A stretch of 64,000 bases of DNA, from the NCBI RefSeq assembly GCF_014207375.1, contig NZ_JACHEE010000009.1, positions 62,001 to 126,000 on the forward strand, written 5' to 3'. This document shows, one piece after another, positions 34,257-42,810 of this stretch (the first letter of the stretch is position 1; each line of letters starts with the position of its first letter). The position numbers and the translations under genes were made by a program. Under the pieces are notes generated by a model. It was not told the DNA's origin. It made no database searches and saw nothing but the letters and a program-made list of their open reading frames with translations. This DNA is from Arthrobacter sp. AZCC_0090 (GTDB lineage Bacteria > Actinomycetota > Actinomycetes > Actinomycetales > Micrococcaceae).

Positions 34257-35774
34257 ATGCACACAGCACACCTCACCATCCGGCCACAGGCCGTCATCGG
34301 CACTATCAACCCGCGGATCTACGGCTCCTTCATCGAACACCTCGGACGGGCCGTGTACGACGGCATCTACGAGCCGGGCCACCCGCTTGCCGACGCAGCG
34401 GGCTTCCGCACCGATGTCATCGAGCTCGTCAAAGAGCTCGGCGTCTCCGCCATCCGCTACCCCGGAGGGAACTTCGTCTCCGGGTTCAAATGGGAGGACA
34501 GCGTCGGACCAGTTGCGGAGCGCCCGGCCCGGCTCGACTTGGCATGGCACTCCACCGAAACCAACCAGATCGGCCTGCACGAGTTCCAGGACTGGCTGGA
34601 CCGCGTCGGCAGCGAACTGATGCTCGCGGTCAACCTCGGAACCCGCGGGACCGCCGAAGCACTCGAGCTCCTCGAGTACACCAACCTCCACACCGGCACT
34701 GCCCTGGCCGAGCAGCGCATCGCCAACGGCCGAACCGAACCCCTCGACGTGCGCATCTGGTGCCTTGGCAACGAGATGGACGGACCCTGGCAACTCGGGC
34801 ACCGCCCGGCCGAAGACTACGGAAAGCTCGCAGCCCAGACCGCCCGGGCCATGAAGCAGTTCGACCCGGACCTCGAGCTCGTCGTCTGCGGCTCCTCAAG
34901 CTCGTCCATGCCGACCTTCGCCGAGTGGGAGCGCGTGGTGCTCTCCCACGCCTACGACGCGGTCGACTACATCTCCTGCCACGCCTACTACGAGAACACC
35001 GGCGACCTCGGTTCGTTCCTCGCCTCCGGCGTCGACATGGACAGGTTCATCCGCAGCGTCCTCGCCACGGCAGACCAGGTCAAGGCCGTACGCGGCAGCA
35101 GCAAGACGATCGACATCTCATTCGACGAGTGGAACATCTGGTACAACACACGGTTCGAGAACGTCGACAAGATCGAGGGCGTGCGCAACTGGCCCAAGGC
35201 CCCACGCCTGCTCGAGGACGTCTACACGGTAGCTGACGCTGTCGTGTTTGGCAGCCTCCTGATCACCCTGCTCAAGCACGCCGACCGCGTCACCAGCGCC
35301 TCCCTCGCGCAGCTGGTGAACGTGATTGCACCCATCATGACAGAACCCGGGGGGCCCTCCTGGCGGCAAACCACCTTCTTCCCCTTCTCAGCGACCTCGG
35401 CCCACGCCCGCGGCACCGCGCTCGACGTCGCTACGGTCACCGACACATACGAAACAGGCCGCTTCGGCGACGTCCCGGTCGTGGACGCCGTCGCCGCCCA
35501 CGACGAGGTCGCCGGACACTACGCCGTCTACGCGGTGAACCGCTCCATGGACGGCCCGACAGAAATAGTGGTGGACCTCTCGGCACTGCCCCACGGAGCG
35601 GAAGGGTTCGCCGCATCCGCACGGGTGCTCAACGACCCCGACCTCGACGCGGCTAACACTCTCGAAGAGCCGGAGCGGGTCACCCTCCGGAACCTCCCCG
35701 TCGTCCGCGACGGCTCGACCGTGCACATCACGCTCCCCCCGGTCTCCTGGGCGGAGATCCTGCTGGAACGCTGA
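34257..35774 (+). CDS. abfA: GH51 alpha-L-arabinofuranosidase
   Basis: A 505-residue intracellular enzyme releasing L-arabinose from arabino-oligosaccharides. Motifs: NPRIYGSFIEHLGRAVYDGI near residue 18, SAIRYPGGNFVSGFKWEDSV, the acid/base Glu173 in WCLGNEMDGPW and the nucleophile Glu291 in ISFDEWNIWY. Length fits the family. The ATG at 34257 is ten bases after the GH1 stop. The product feeds araBDA directly, explaining why importer, glycosidases and arabinose genes are neighbours. Confidence 0.95.
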   Translation: MHTAHLTIRPQAVIGTINPRIYGSFIEHLGRAVYDGIYEPGHPLADAAGFRTDVIELVKELGVSAIRYPGGNFVSGFKWEDSVGPVAERPARLDLAWHSTETNQIGLHEFQDWLDRVGSELMLAVNLGTRGTAEALELLEYTNLHTGTALAEQRIANGRTEPLDVRIWCLGNEMDGPWQLGHRPAEDYGKLAAQTARAMKQFDPDLELVVCGSSSSSMPTFAEWERVVLSHAYDAVDYISCHAYYENTGDLGSFLASGVDMDRFIRSVLATADQVKAVRGSSKTIDISFDEWNIWYNTRFENVDKIEGVRNWPKAPRLLEDVYTVADAVVFGSLLITLLKHADRVTSASLAQLVNVIAPIMTEPGGPSWRQTTFFPFSATSAHARGTALDVATVTDTYETGRFGDVPVVDAVAAHDEVAGHYAVYAVNRSMDGPTEIVVDLSALPHGAEGFAASARVLNDPDLDAANTLEEPERVTLRNLPVVRDGSTVHITLPPVSWAEILLER

Positions 35775-35847
35775 CGCAGTCAACCAGCCGATGTCGCGAC
35801 GGCCCGCGGCGACCGCTCGCGGGCAACCACCCACAGAGGAGATAGAG

Positions 35848-36090
35848 ATGGTTCCATCCGTCACCGCCGCTTCGCGCCCGCCGTCAAAACCCATACGTCT
35901 TCGGTTCCGCGCCATCGTCGCGATAGCCGCCACCGCGCTCAGTATGAGCGCCTCCGCCGTGACGGCGCTCCCCGCGCACGCCGTCACCACGGGCAACGGC
36001 TCGCTCGTGTACTCGCCCGCAGCGCGGGCCGGCGCATCATCGATGGACTTCTCCATTCCTGAGTCCGCAGAAACGGCAATCCCCGCATGA
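35848..36090 (+). CDS. Truncated secreted protein: signal peptide plus 35 residues
   Basis: An 80-residue frame with a good ribosome site (CAGAGGAGATAGAG) and a textbook export signal: basic n-region with KPIRLRFR, hydrophobic AIVAIAATALSMSASAVTAL, cleavage after PAHA. The mature part VTTGNGSLVYSPAARAGASS... stops after 35 residues. It follows the arabinofuranosidase gene in the same direction. I infer the stump of an extracellular polysaccharidase whose body has been lost, but the mature part is too short to assign to a family. Confidence 0.5.
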   Translation: MVPSVTAASRPPSKPIRLRFRAIVAIAATALSMSASAVTALPAHAVTTGNGSLVYSPAARAGASSMDFSIPESAETAIPA

Positions 36091-36966
36091 TCGTCGACGA
36101 CGCGGGCTGGTGTTCATCAGCATCCCCAACGCCCGCGGCGCGCGCGTGCTCAAAGGGGCGGCCTACCGGGAAGATTCCCGCGACAAGGAGCGTCGTCTGG
36201 ACGACGCCGTCGTCCTGTGCGCAACCATCAGGAATCCTCTGGTTGCAGCAAGCCACATGAAAGGCATTGACAAGTCCCGCATCCTCAGCCTGCACAAGAA
36301 ACTCGCCGCCGGCGAACCGGCTCAAGCGCGGCCGACGACGACCGTCACCCGCGCGGCTGCCCCACGGCGGCGATGGACTTGATGCGCAGCGGGACCACAC
36401 CATCGTGCTGGACGGCAACCGGTTTTGCCTTCACGCAGCACAGCCATGACGTCACCGCGCACCTGCCAGTCCTTTCCTACTGAAACTGGTAGATCGTCAG
36501 CGGCCGGTACGGCAAAGACTATGGGGAACTCAGATAATTTCATAATATGGAAATCAATTCCCCTATTGTGAAATAATGTGATCGACCTTACAGTATTCAT
36601 ATCCTCATTGGCGAGGATCCCACCAGAGGATTGGTTCAGGTCAATGTCCATATCCCACGCTGCTGGGCCGAAAGCGAGTTCGGCCACAGCCCAGAGGCAC
36701 CAGGCGTCTCCGCCGGTTCCCCTCTTGAACAGCTCTGATCGCCCCGGCGGCGTATTCAGACATCTAACGCCGCGGGCAGATCCCCGCAGCTGTCCGGATC
36801 ATGGGACCCGGTTCTTCTTCCTGGCCCGCTAGCACTTCCTGCCATCCAGCCCCGTTGCCCCGGCTCTCTGCCCGGGCCCGACAGCGTACAAACGGCGGCA
36901 GCACCTCACATCAACGGTGCGCTTTCGCGCGCCCGATTACGCATCACTGCACGAAAGGCCTTCTCA
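36091..36966. other. 876-bp stretch without a supported gene
   Basis: A + frame (36110-36382) reads ISIPNARGARVLKG and SHMKGIDKSRILSLHKKLAA, which has a coding look but no start signal and no family I recognise; it may be debris of the preceding truncated gene. From 36530 to 36610 the DNA is unusually AT-rich and carries a long dyad (separate entry), probably the control region of the allantoin genes. Confidence 0.5.
36537..36574. promoter_or_regulatory. 38-bp dyad upstream of allantoin permease/allantoinase
   Basis: Arms ATTTCATAATA and TATTGTGAAAT pair at 10 of 11 positions, and the centre TGGAAATCAATTCCCC adds five more pairs on the same axis (15 of 19 in all). The centre resembles the E. 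coli IclR consensus TGGAAAT-N-ATTTCCA. An IclR-type (AllR-like) operator is the best guess. Confidence 0.5.
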
Positions 36967-38537
36967 ATGAGCATGCCCCCAGAAGCAACCCCACAGGCTG
37001 ACACGGTGAGCCGTCCTCACCACGAACACCACGAACACCACGACCCGATCATGCACCAGCCGCCGGCCACGGCGCTGGGCATCCCGGGACTGCCTCCCAC
37101 CAGTCCGCGGCTCTACAACCAGGACCTGGCCCCGACCAAGACGGCCGGCCGCCGATGGAGCGCCTACAGCATCTTCACGCTCTGGGCCAATGATGTGCAC
37201 AGCCTTGGCAACTACGGATTCGCCCTCGGCCTCTTCGCCCTGGGCCTGGGCGGTTGGCAGATTCTGCTGGCACTTGGCGTCGGTGCAGTCTTATTGTTCC
37301 TGCTCCTGAACTTCTCCGGCTTCATGGGCCACAAAACCGGCGTGCCCTTCCCTGTGATGAGCCGGATAGCCTTCGGCATCCACGGCGCCCAGATACCCGC
37401 CCTTATCCGCGGTGGCGTCGCCATCGTCTGGTTCGGCATCCAGACCTACCTGGCCTCCCTGGTACTGCGAGCTGCTAATTGCACTTGCCCCTGGATTGAA
37501 AGGTCTGGACGAAAACTCGATCCTCGGACTCTCCACCCTGGGCTGGCTTACCTTTGTCTTCCTCTGGATCGTTCAGGTTTTCATCGTCAGCTACGGCATG
37601 GACATGATCCGCAAATACGAAGCGTTCGCCGGACCCATCATCCTTGTCACAATGATTACGCTGGCCATCTGGATGTTTTTCCAGGCCGGCGGATCGATCG
37701 CCTGGTCCACCCATAACAGCCTCGTGGGCGGCGAAATGTGGCGCACCATCTTCGCCGGCGGTGCACTCTGGGTCTCCATCTACGCCACGTTTGTCCTGAA
37801 CTTCTGCGACTTCACCCGGTCCTCACAGTCAAAGAAATCAATCGTCCGCGGCAACTTCTGGGGCATCCCGATCAACATGCTGCTCTTCGGCGCTATCGTC
37901 GTCGTACTGGCCGGGGCACAGTTCAAGATCAACGGCACCATCATTGGAAGCCCTTCCGACATCGTGCAGACCGTCCCCAACACACTCCTGCTGGTCGCCG
38001 CGGCACTGGCCCTGCTCGTTCTGACCATCGCCGTGAACCTGATGGCCAACTTCGTCGCACCGATCTACGCGCTGACCAACCTCTTCCCCAAGCACCTGAA
38101 CTTCCGCCGCGCCGGCATGGCCAGCGCAGTCATCGGACTCGTCATACTGCCGTGGAACCTCTACAACAACCCGACAGTGATCGTCTACTTCCTCGGCGGC
38201 CTCGGCGCCCTGCTCGGCCCGCTCTTTGGCGTGGTCATGGCCGACTACTGGCTGCTCCGCCGCGCAAAGATCAACGTCCCCGAACTCTTCACCGAAGAGC
38301 GGACCGGGGCCTATTTCTATCGCAACGGCTTCAACCCCCGCGCCATCGCAGCGTTCACACCGGCTGCCATCATCTCACTGGCTCATCGCCTTCGTCCCGG
38401 CCCTCGAACCGCTGTCTGCCTTCTCGTGGTTCTTTGGAGCCGGCCTCGGAGCCATCGCTTACTTCCTGCTGGCCGACCGGAAACAAGTGTTCCATGACGT
38501 CTCCGGCGAACCACTGGCCGTCCCCAGCATCCACTGA
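36967..38537 (+). pseudogene. NCS1 allantoin-type permease with two frameshifts
   Basis: Three frames form one NCS1 transporter. Frame one (ATG at 36967) has LYNQDLAPTKTAGRRWSAYS and TLWANDVHSLGNYGFALGLF, the family N-terminus, up to SLVLRA. Frame two resumes at LLIALAPGLKGLDENSILGL and runs to FTPAAIISL. Frame three gives LIAFVPALEPLSAFSWFFGA to the stop. Each step needs one base removed: near 37468-37476 and near 38378-38386. Restored length is about 522 residues with 12 helices, normal for allantoin/hydantoin permeases. The N-terminus holds a His-rich run, PHHEHHEHHD. Real decay or sequencing error cannot be told apart here. Confidence 0.8.
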
Positions 38538-38553
38538 CCGATGTGCCCCCCAT

Positions 38554-38585
38554 GGCGGGACGACCCCTTCGGGGACCGTCCCGCC
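38554..38585 (+). terminator. GC-rich hairpin after the permease
   Basis: GGCGGGACG and its complement CGTCCCGCC enclose a second short stem (CCCC/GGGG), 16 bases after the permease stop. No T-run follows, so it may be Rho-assisted or only an mRNA 3' end. Confidence 0.5.
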
Positions 38586-38679
38586 AACCAGCCGTCGACA
38601 CCCTCTTGTGGGAAAACTATTGCAACACGTTGGTCAGTTCAGACGAAGGCGCCTGAATCCGAAGACAAGGAGAGTTTCC

Positions 38680-40050
38680 ATGATTGAAGAACCAATGACA
38701 TCGATTCAAACCGCTGCACGATTTGACCTGGTCATCCGTGGCCAGCGCATCCTCACCACCGCCGGCATCACCGCCCGCGAAGTAGGCATCCGCAACGGTG
38801 TCATCGTCGCGATCGAACCCCTCGGCAACGGGCTCTCCGGCACCGAAATCATCGAGCTCGCCGAGGACGAAACCCTCATCCCCGGCCTCGTGGACACCCA
38901 CGTGCACGTCAACGAACCCGGCCGCACCGAATGGGAAGGCTTCGCCTCCGCCACCCGCGCCGCCGCAGCCGGCGGCGTCACCACCATCATCGACATGCCG
39001 CTGAACTCCATCCCGCCCACCACCAACGTCGAAGGCCTCAAGCTCAAGCGCGAAGCCGCCGAAGACCAGGCATTCGTGGACGTCGGATTCTGGGGCGGCG
39101 CCATCCCCGGAAACAAAGCCGACCTCCGTCCCCTGCACGACGAGGGCGTCTTCGGCTTCAAGTGCTTCCTCCTGCACTCCGGCGTGGACGAGTTCCCGCA
39201 CCTGGACGCGGACGAAATGGAAGAGGACATGGCCGAGCTCAAGTCCTTCGACTCCCTCATGATCGTCCACGCCGAAGACTCCCACGCGATCGACCACGCA
39301 CCCCACCCCGGCGGCGCCCACTACTCCACCTTCCTCGCCTCCCGCCCCCGCGGCGCCGAAAACAAAGCCATCGCCGAGGTCATCGAACGCGCCCGCTGGA
39401 CCGGCGCCCGCGCACACATCCTGCACCTCTCCTCCTCGGACGCCCTGCCCATGATCGCCTCGGCAAAACGCGACGGCGTCCACCTCACCGTCGAGACCTG
39501 CCCGCACTACCTCACCCTCATGGCCGAGGAAATCCCCGACGGCGCCACCGCCTACAAATGCTGCCCGCCCATCCGCGAAGCCTCCAACCGCGAACTCCTC
39601 TGGCAAGGCCTCCAGGACGGCACCATCGACTGCATCGTCTCGGACCACTCCCCCTCCACACTCGACCTGAAGGACCTGGAAAACGGCGACTTCGCCGTCG
39701 CCTGGGGCGGCGTCTCCTCCCTGCAACTGGGCCTCTCGCTCATCTGGACCGAAGCCCGGCACCGCGGCATCCCCCTGGAACAGGTCGTGTCCTGGATGTC
39801 CGAGAAGCCCGCAGCCCTGGCCCGCCTCCACAACAAAGGCCAGCTCGCGCTCGGCTACGACGCCGACTTCTCCATCTTCGCCCCCGACGACGCGTTCGTC
39901 GTCGACGTCAAGAAACTCAAACACAAAAACCCCATCACCCCCTACGACGGCAAAGCCCTCTCCGGCGTCGTACGCAAAACATACCTGCGCGGCAACGAGA
40001 TCGACAGCCGCACACCCAGCGGCAAACTGATCCGCCGCGGCGGCGTGTAA
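38680..40050 (+). CDS. allB: Allantoinase
   Basis: A 456-residue amidohydrolase that opens the allantoin ring to allantoate. Metal-site features are complete: DTHVHVNEPG at 72-81 (two His), carboxylated Lys161 in GFKCFLLHSG, His in MIVHAEDSHA, His in ARAHILHLSS and Asp in CIVSDHSPST. The remaining sequence follows AllB rather than dihydropyrimidinase or dihydroorotase (TAYKCCPPIREASNRELLW). The ATG at 38680 follows AAGGAGAGTTTCC. With the permease upstream it forms an allantoin uptake and ring-opening unit; allantoate amidohydrolase is not in the window. Confidence 0.93.
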   Translation: MIEEPMTSIQTAARFDLVIRGQRILTTAGITAREVGIRNGVIVAIEPLGNGLSGTEIIELAEDETLIPGLVDTHVHVNEPGRTEWEGFASATRAAAAGGVTTIIDMPLNSIPPTTNVEGLKLKREAAEDQAFVDVGFWGGAIPGNKADLRPLHDEGVFGFKCFLLHSGVDEFPHLDADEMEEDMAELKSFDSLMIVHAEDSHAIDHAPHPGGAHYSTFLASRPRGAENKAIAEVIERARWTGARAHILHLSSSDALPMIASAKRDGVHLTVETCPHYLTLMAEEIPDGATAYKCCPPIREASNRELLWQGLQDGTIDCIVSDHSPSTLDLKDLENGDFAVAWGGVSSLQLGLSLIWTEARHRGIPLEQVVSWMSEKPAALARLHNKGQLALGYDADFSIFAPDDAFVVDVKKLKHKNPITPYDGKALSGVVRKTYLRGNEIDSRTPSGKLIRRGGV

Positions 40051-40180
40051 GGGATTGCCCGTCCGGCGCATATAGGTTTGACGCATTAACTCGGCCGGTG
40101 CCTGGGCTGTTCCTGGCCTATTTGCCCTCGTGGTCCGGGTCATCCCAAATCGTGGGGTGGGTTCAGAACTGGCCACAAGA

Positions 40181-40221
40181 AAGGCCCTCCGTCCCAGCGT
40201 TTCCGCAGGTCAGAGGGCCTT
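40181..40221 (-). terminator. Terminator of the tRNA-Ala gene
   Basis: AAGGCCCTC (40181-40189) and GAGGGCCTT (40213-40221) pair perfectly. Read on the minus strand the stem ends in CCTTTCTT, six bases after the tRNA 3' end. Confidence 0.6.
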
Positions 40222-40226
40222 CACTG

Positions 40227-40299
40227 TGGAGCTAAGGAGATTCGAACTCCTGACCTCTTCGATGCGAACGAAGCGCTCTACCAACTGAGCTATAGCCCC
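40227..40299 (-). tRNA. tRNA-Ala, anticodon CGC
   Basis: A 73-base cloverleaf on the minus strand. The acceptor arms GGGGCTA and TAGCTCC pair with the G3:U70 wobble that marks alanine tRNAs; the D arm is GCTC...GAGC, the anticodon arm CTTCG-TTCGCAT-CGAAG gives CGC, and the T arm AGGAG-TTCGAAT-CTCCT is intact. The discriminator is A; CCA is not encoded. Its 3' end faces the accessory half of the window. Confidence 0.97.
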
Positions 40300-40330
40300 T
40301 GGTCAACCGTTTGTTGCCAGTGCCCCTAGG

Positions 40331-41131
40331 CTACAAACTATCTTCGCGCTTTGCCAACCAAGACTCGAACGTGTCCTTCCCTGTCCGTTCGCTCGGGGCC
40401 AAATTCAGCCCGCTCCGAAGGAACGTGCCCATCGCTCCGGGCAAGGGAAACTCCACAATACGTCCGGCGTGGCCTGCAGCCGCTCGCCAGATCTCAGCGA
40501 GTTCACGCATGGTTCGGATGTCCGGTCCGCCGATCGTCCGTGTCCGATGCCGGACCGCGGAACGCTGCCCCAAAGCTTCGGCAAGCAACGCGGAAGCCAC
40601 ATCGGACGGGGAAATCGTTTGAAAGCGCGCGCCCTTGAAAACCGGAATGAGGCGGACTTTCGCTCCGGTCTCGAAAACGGCCGTGACGAGGCTGTGGAAT
40701 TGGGTGGCCCGCACCACGACAGTCTCAAGCGCCGACAGCGCGTATATCCGCTCCTTCTCGGCTTTGGACACATAAAAGGCGGCATTGCTCTTGTCGCAGT
40801 TGATGATCGAGAGGAGGACCGCCTTGCGGACGCCCGCACCAGCGGCCGCGGCGAGCAGGCGCGCACCGCCGTCGGCGAAATTCTTGCGGGCTTTGCCGAA
40901 CTGGCCTTCCAGGCAGTCGATCACGACGGCGGCCCCCTGCAGGGCTTCTGCCAAGCCCGCGCCCGTGGTGACGTCCGCCCGAAAGTAGCGGGCGCCGTCG
41001 TGATGGGCCAGTGAAGTGCCCGACGGCGGGCGGCGACTCAGCACCGTCACGTCAAGTCCGGCGTCGAGCGCCAAACGGACGACTTCGCGGCCCACCTGTC
41101 CAGTGCCGCCTGCCACGCAGACGGAAGTCAT
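40331..41131 (-). CDS. NAD(P)-binding atypical SDR (NmrA-like) protein
   Basis: A 266-residue Rossmann-fold protein. The N-terminal TSVCVAGGTGQVGREVVRLA carries the GGTGxxG dinucleotide motif of atypical short-chain dehydrogenases; FYVSKAEKERIYALSALETV holds the YxxxK pair. The body resembles NmrA/YbjT-type sensors or quinone reductases. It starts with ATG at 41131, six bases before the stop of the membrane protein gene upstream on the same strand. Substrate unknown. Confidence 0.85.
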   Translation of the reverse strand: MTSVCVAGGTGQVGREVVRLALDAGLDVTVLSRRPPSGTSLAHHDGARYFRADVTTGAGLAEALQGAAVVIDCLEGQFGKARKNFADGGARLLAAAAGAGVRKAVLLSIINCDKSNAAFYVSKAEKERIYALSALETVVVRATQFHSLVTAVFETGAKVRLIPVFKGARFQTISPSDVASALLAEALGQRSAVRHRTRTIGGPDIRTMRELAEIWRAAAGHAGRIVEFPLPGAMGTFLRSGLNLAPSERTGKDTFESWLAKREDSL

Positions 41132-41137
41132 CGGCGG

Positions 41138-42082
41138 TTACGCCCGGCGGCGCTGCAGGACGTCGTCAAGGTTGCTGAGGGCGCTCTGGGGCTTGACGTG
41201 CTGCGCCTGGACCGACGCCTGAACCGACGTGCCCGCGGCCGGCGCACTGCTCGGCTTCAAGGTCGGCTTGCCGAGGGGCTTGGGAGCCTCAGGCAAGTCG
41301 AGGGGTTCCGGTGCCGGCCGAGGTGCCTTGGCAGCGTCGACGTATGTTGGTTTGGGCACATCCACCGGCTGCCATTCGGATTCCTTGGATTCCGCCGTAA
41401 ACCGGACTGTGTTGTCGCCGGCAGCGACAGCAACGTTCAGCGCTGCCTGACGAAGTTCGACGGCGGTCAGCCGCTTCGCTTCGCGGGAGTGTGCTTCCGC
41501 ATCGAAAATCTTGGTCGCCGGACGGTCCGCTGCCTTCGTGGTTGTGCCGGGATTCTCAACGGTGGGACTCATTGCGTTACGGAAAGCCGCGTTCATCTTC
41601 ATCCTGCGGTCCCTGATGGCCAATCGGCGGAGTAGGAAGACAATTCCAACCACACCGACTACGGCGACCAACGGCAGCCAGCCGGAAACAAGGCCGAGAA
41701 TACGCAGGACCCCGGAAACGGCCGCAGTGAGCAGCAGGAGAAGACCAGCAAGGGCAAGGGCGCAACGCCCATACCTGACTTTGAAGACCACAGGATCCTT
41801 TGCAGCATCACGCCGTTCGCCGGAGCCGGCGGATTCCTTGGGCAATGCGGTTGCGGTGCTCTGCATGGTTTCCATTGCTTTCTCCTGCCGAGGGGCGATT
41901 GACAGAACCACCCCGGGTTGCAGTTCGTGAGCGTCATCTTCACTGTCATCCACTGGAGCGTCGCCGGCTACCTGTGCGTGCAGGCGGCGGTTCCGCAACA
42001 TGTATGGCGCAACCCAAACGATCCACAGCGCCACAGCAATCACCAATATCACTGAGCTGCTGAGAGGGAAGTCCACAATCAA
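41138..42082 (-). CDS. GlpR/SepX-like membrane protein (gephyrin-like Glp receptor)
   Basis: A 314-residue protein: one membrane helix at about 8-28 (SSSVILVIAVALWIVWVAPY followed by MLRNRRLH), a linker, two helices at about 105-150, then a long Pro/Ala-rich cytoplasmic tail. This layout and the neighbourhood with a RimJ-type GNAT and galU match the actinobacterial GlpR (Corynebacterium) or SepX (Streptomyces) proteins, which tie the divisome to a gephyrin-like partner. Start is uncertain: TTG at 42082 or GTG at 42076, both with weak sites. The usual glp/moeA gene is missing between galU and the GNAT gene. Confidence 0.7.
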   Translation of the reverse strand: MIVDFPLSSSVILVIAVALWIVWVAPYMLRNRRLHAQVAGDAPVDDSEDDAHELQPGVVLSIAPRQEKAMETMQSTATALPKESAGSGERRDAAKDPVVFKVRYGRCALALAGLLLLLTAAVSGVLRILGLVSGWLPLVAVVGVVGIVFLLRRLAIRDRRMKMNAAFRNAMSPTVENPGTTTKAADRPATKIFDAEAHSREAKRLTAVELRQAALNVAVAAGDNTVRFTAESKESEWQPVDVPKPTYVDAAKAPRPAPEPLDLPEAPKPLGKPTLKPSSAPAAGTSVQASVQAQHVKPQSALSNLDDVLQRRRA

Positions 42083-42183
42083 AACCGTAGAAGGAAATGC
42101 TCAGGGGCAACCGCATTGGCCGCGGTGTGTCGTCGGAGAGTCGGCAAATCAATGGATTTATGACAGTCATTCACCCAATTGGA

Positions 42184-42804
42184 CTAGTTGGCCTGGCGTC
42201 CAAGCCAAGCAGCCAGCAAGCCTCCCGGGACCTCTTCCGAGGTCAGTGCAAAGCTTCTATGGTCAGCCCATTCTCCGTTGATGTGAAGGAAACGCTCACG
42301 AAGCCCCTCGTCACGGAATCCAAGCTTCTCAACAACCCGCAAGCTTGGACCGTTTTCGGGCCTGATGTTGATCTCCATCCGGTGCAAGCCGAGAGTCACG
42401 AAGCAATGGTCGGTCGCCAAGGCAACCGCAGTGGGAGCAATTCCGTGGCCTGCCCGCGCCTGATCTACCCAGTAGCCAAGGGTGGCCGTCATCGCCGATC
42501 CCCAAACAATGGAGGAAACCGTCAGCTGGCCAACAATCCTTGGCTCTTGAAACCCGGGAATGCGTTCCGTGATCACAAATGGAAGGGCACTCCCCTGCCG
42601 CGCCTGGAGGTTGAGGGAAGCCACCATCTGCCGATAGTTTGGCAGATGGCCGCCGGGTGCCGGGTTGGAAGCTTCCCAGGGGGCCAGCCAGTCGCTATTG
42701 CGTGAGCGGACCTCGGTCCATTCCTTCTTGTCCCGGTAGCGAATCGGACGCAAAATGAGGTCGCCACATTCAAGTGTCACCGGCCAAATGGCCGATCCCC
42801 ACAT
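42184..42804 (-). CDS. GNAT N-acetyltransferase, RimJ/RimL type
   Basis: A 206-residue acetyltransferase, likely acetylating a protein N-terminal amine with acetyl-CoA. GDLILRPIRYRDKKEWTEVR is the typical RimJ opening, GYWVDQARAGHGIAPTAVAL holds the CoA-binding R/Q-x-x-G-x-G/A-like motif, and LGLHRMEINIRPENGPSLRV with KLGFRDEG completes the domain. It begins seven bases after the galU stop, clearly co-transcribed. Target unknown. Confidence 0.88.
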   Translation of the reverse strand: MWGSAIWPVTLECGDLILRPIRYRDKKEWTEVRSRNSDWLAPWEASNPAPGGHLPNYRQMVASLNLQARQGSALPFVITERIPGFQEPRIVGQLTVSSIVWGSAMTATLGYWVDQARAGHGIAPTAVALATDHCFVTLGLHRMEINIRPENGPSLRVVEKLGFRDEGLRERFLHINGEWADHRSFALTSEEVPGGLLAAWLGRQAN

Positions 42805-42810
42805 AAGGAG

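Noticed and set aside
36110..36382. 90-codon frame with protein-like middle
   Set aside because: No start signal, no family recognised, and it runs into low-complexity sequence; listed only as possible debris.
38931..40235. A 434-codon + strand frame inside allantoinase
   Set aside because: A shifted reading of allB, made of Arg/Pro/His repeats; allB itself has the complete metal site.
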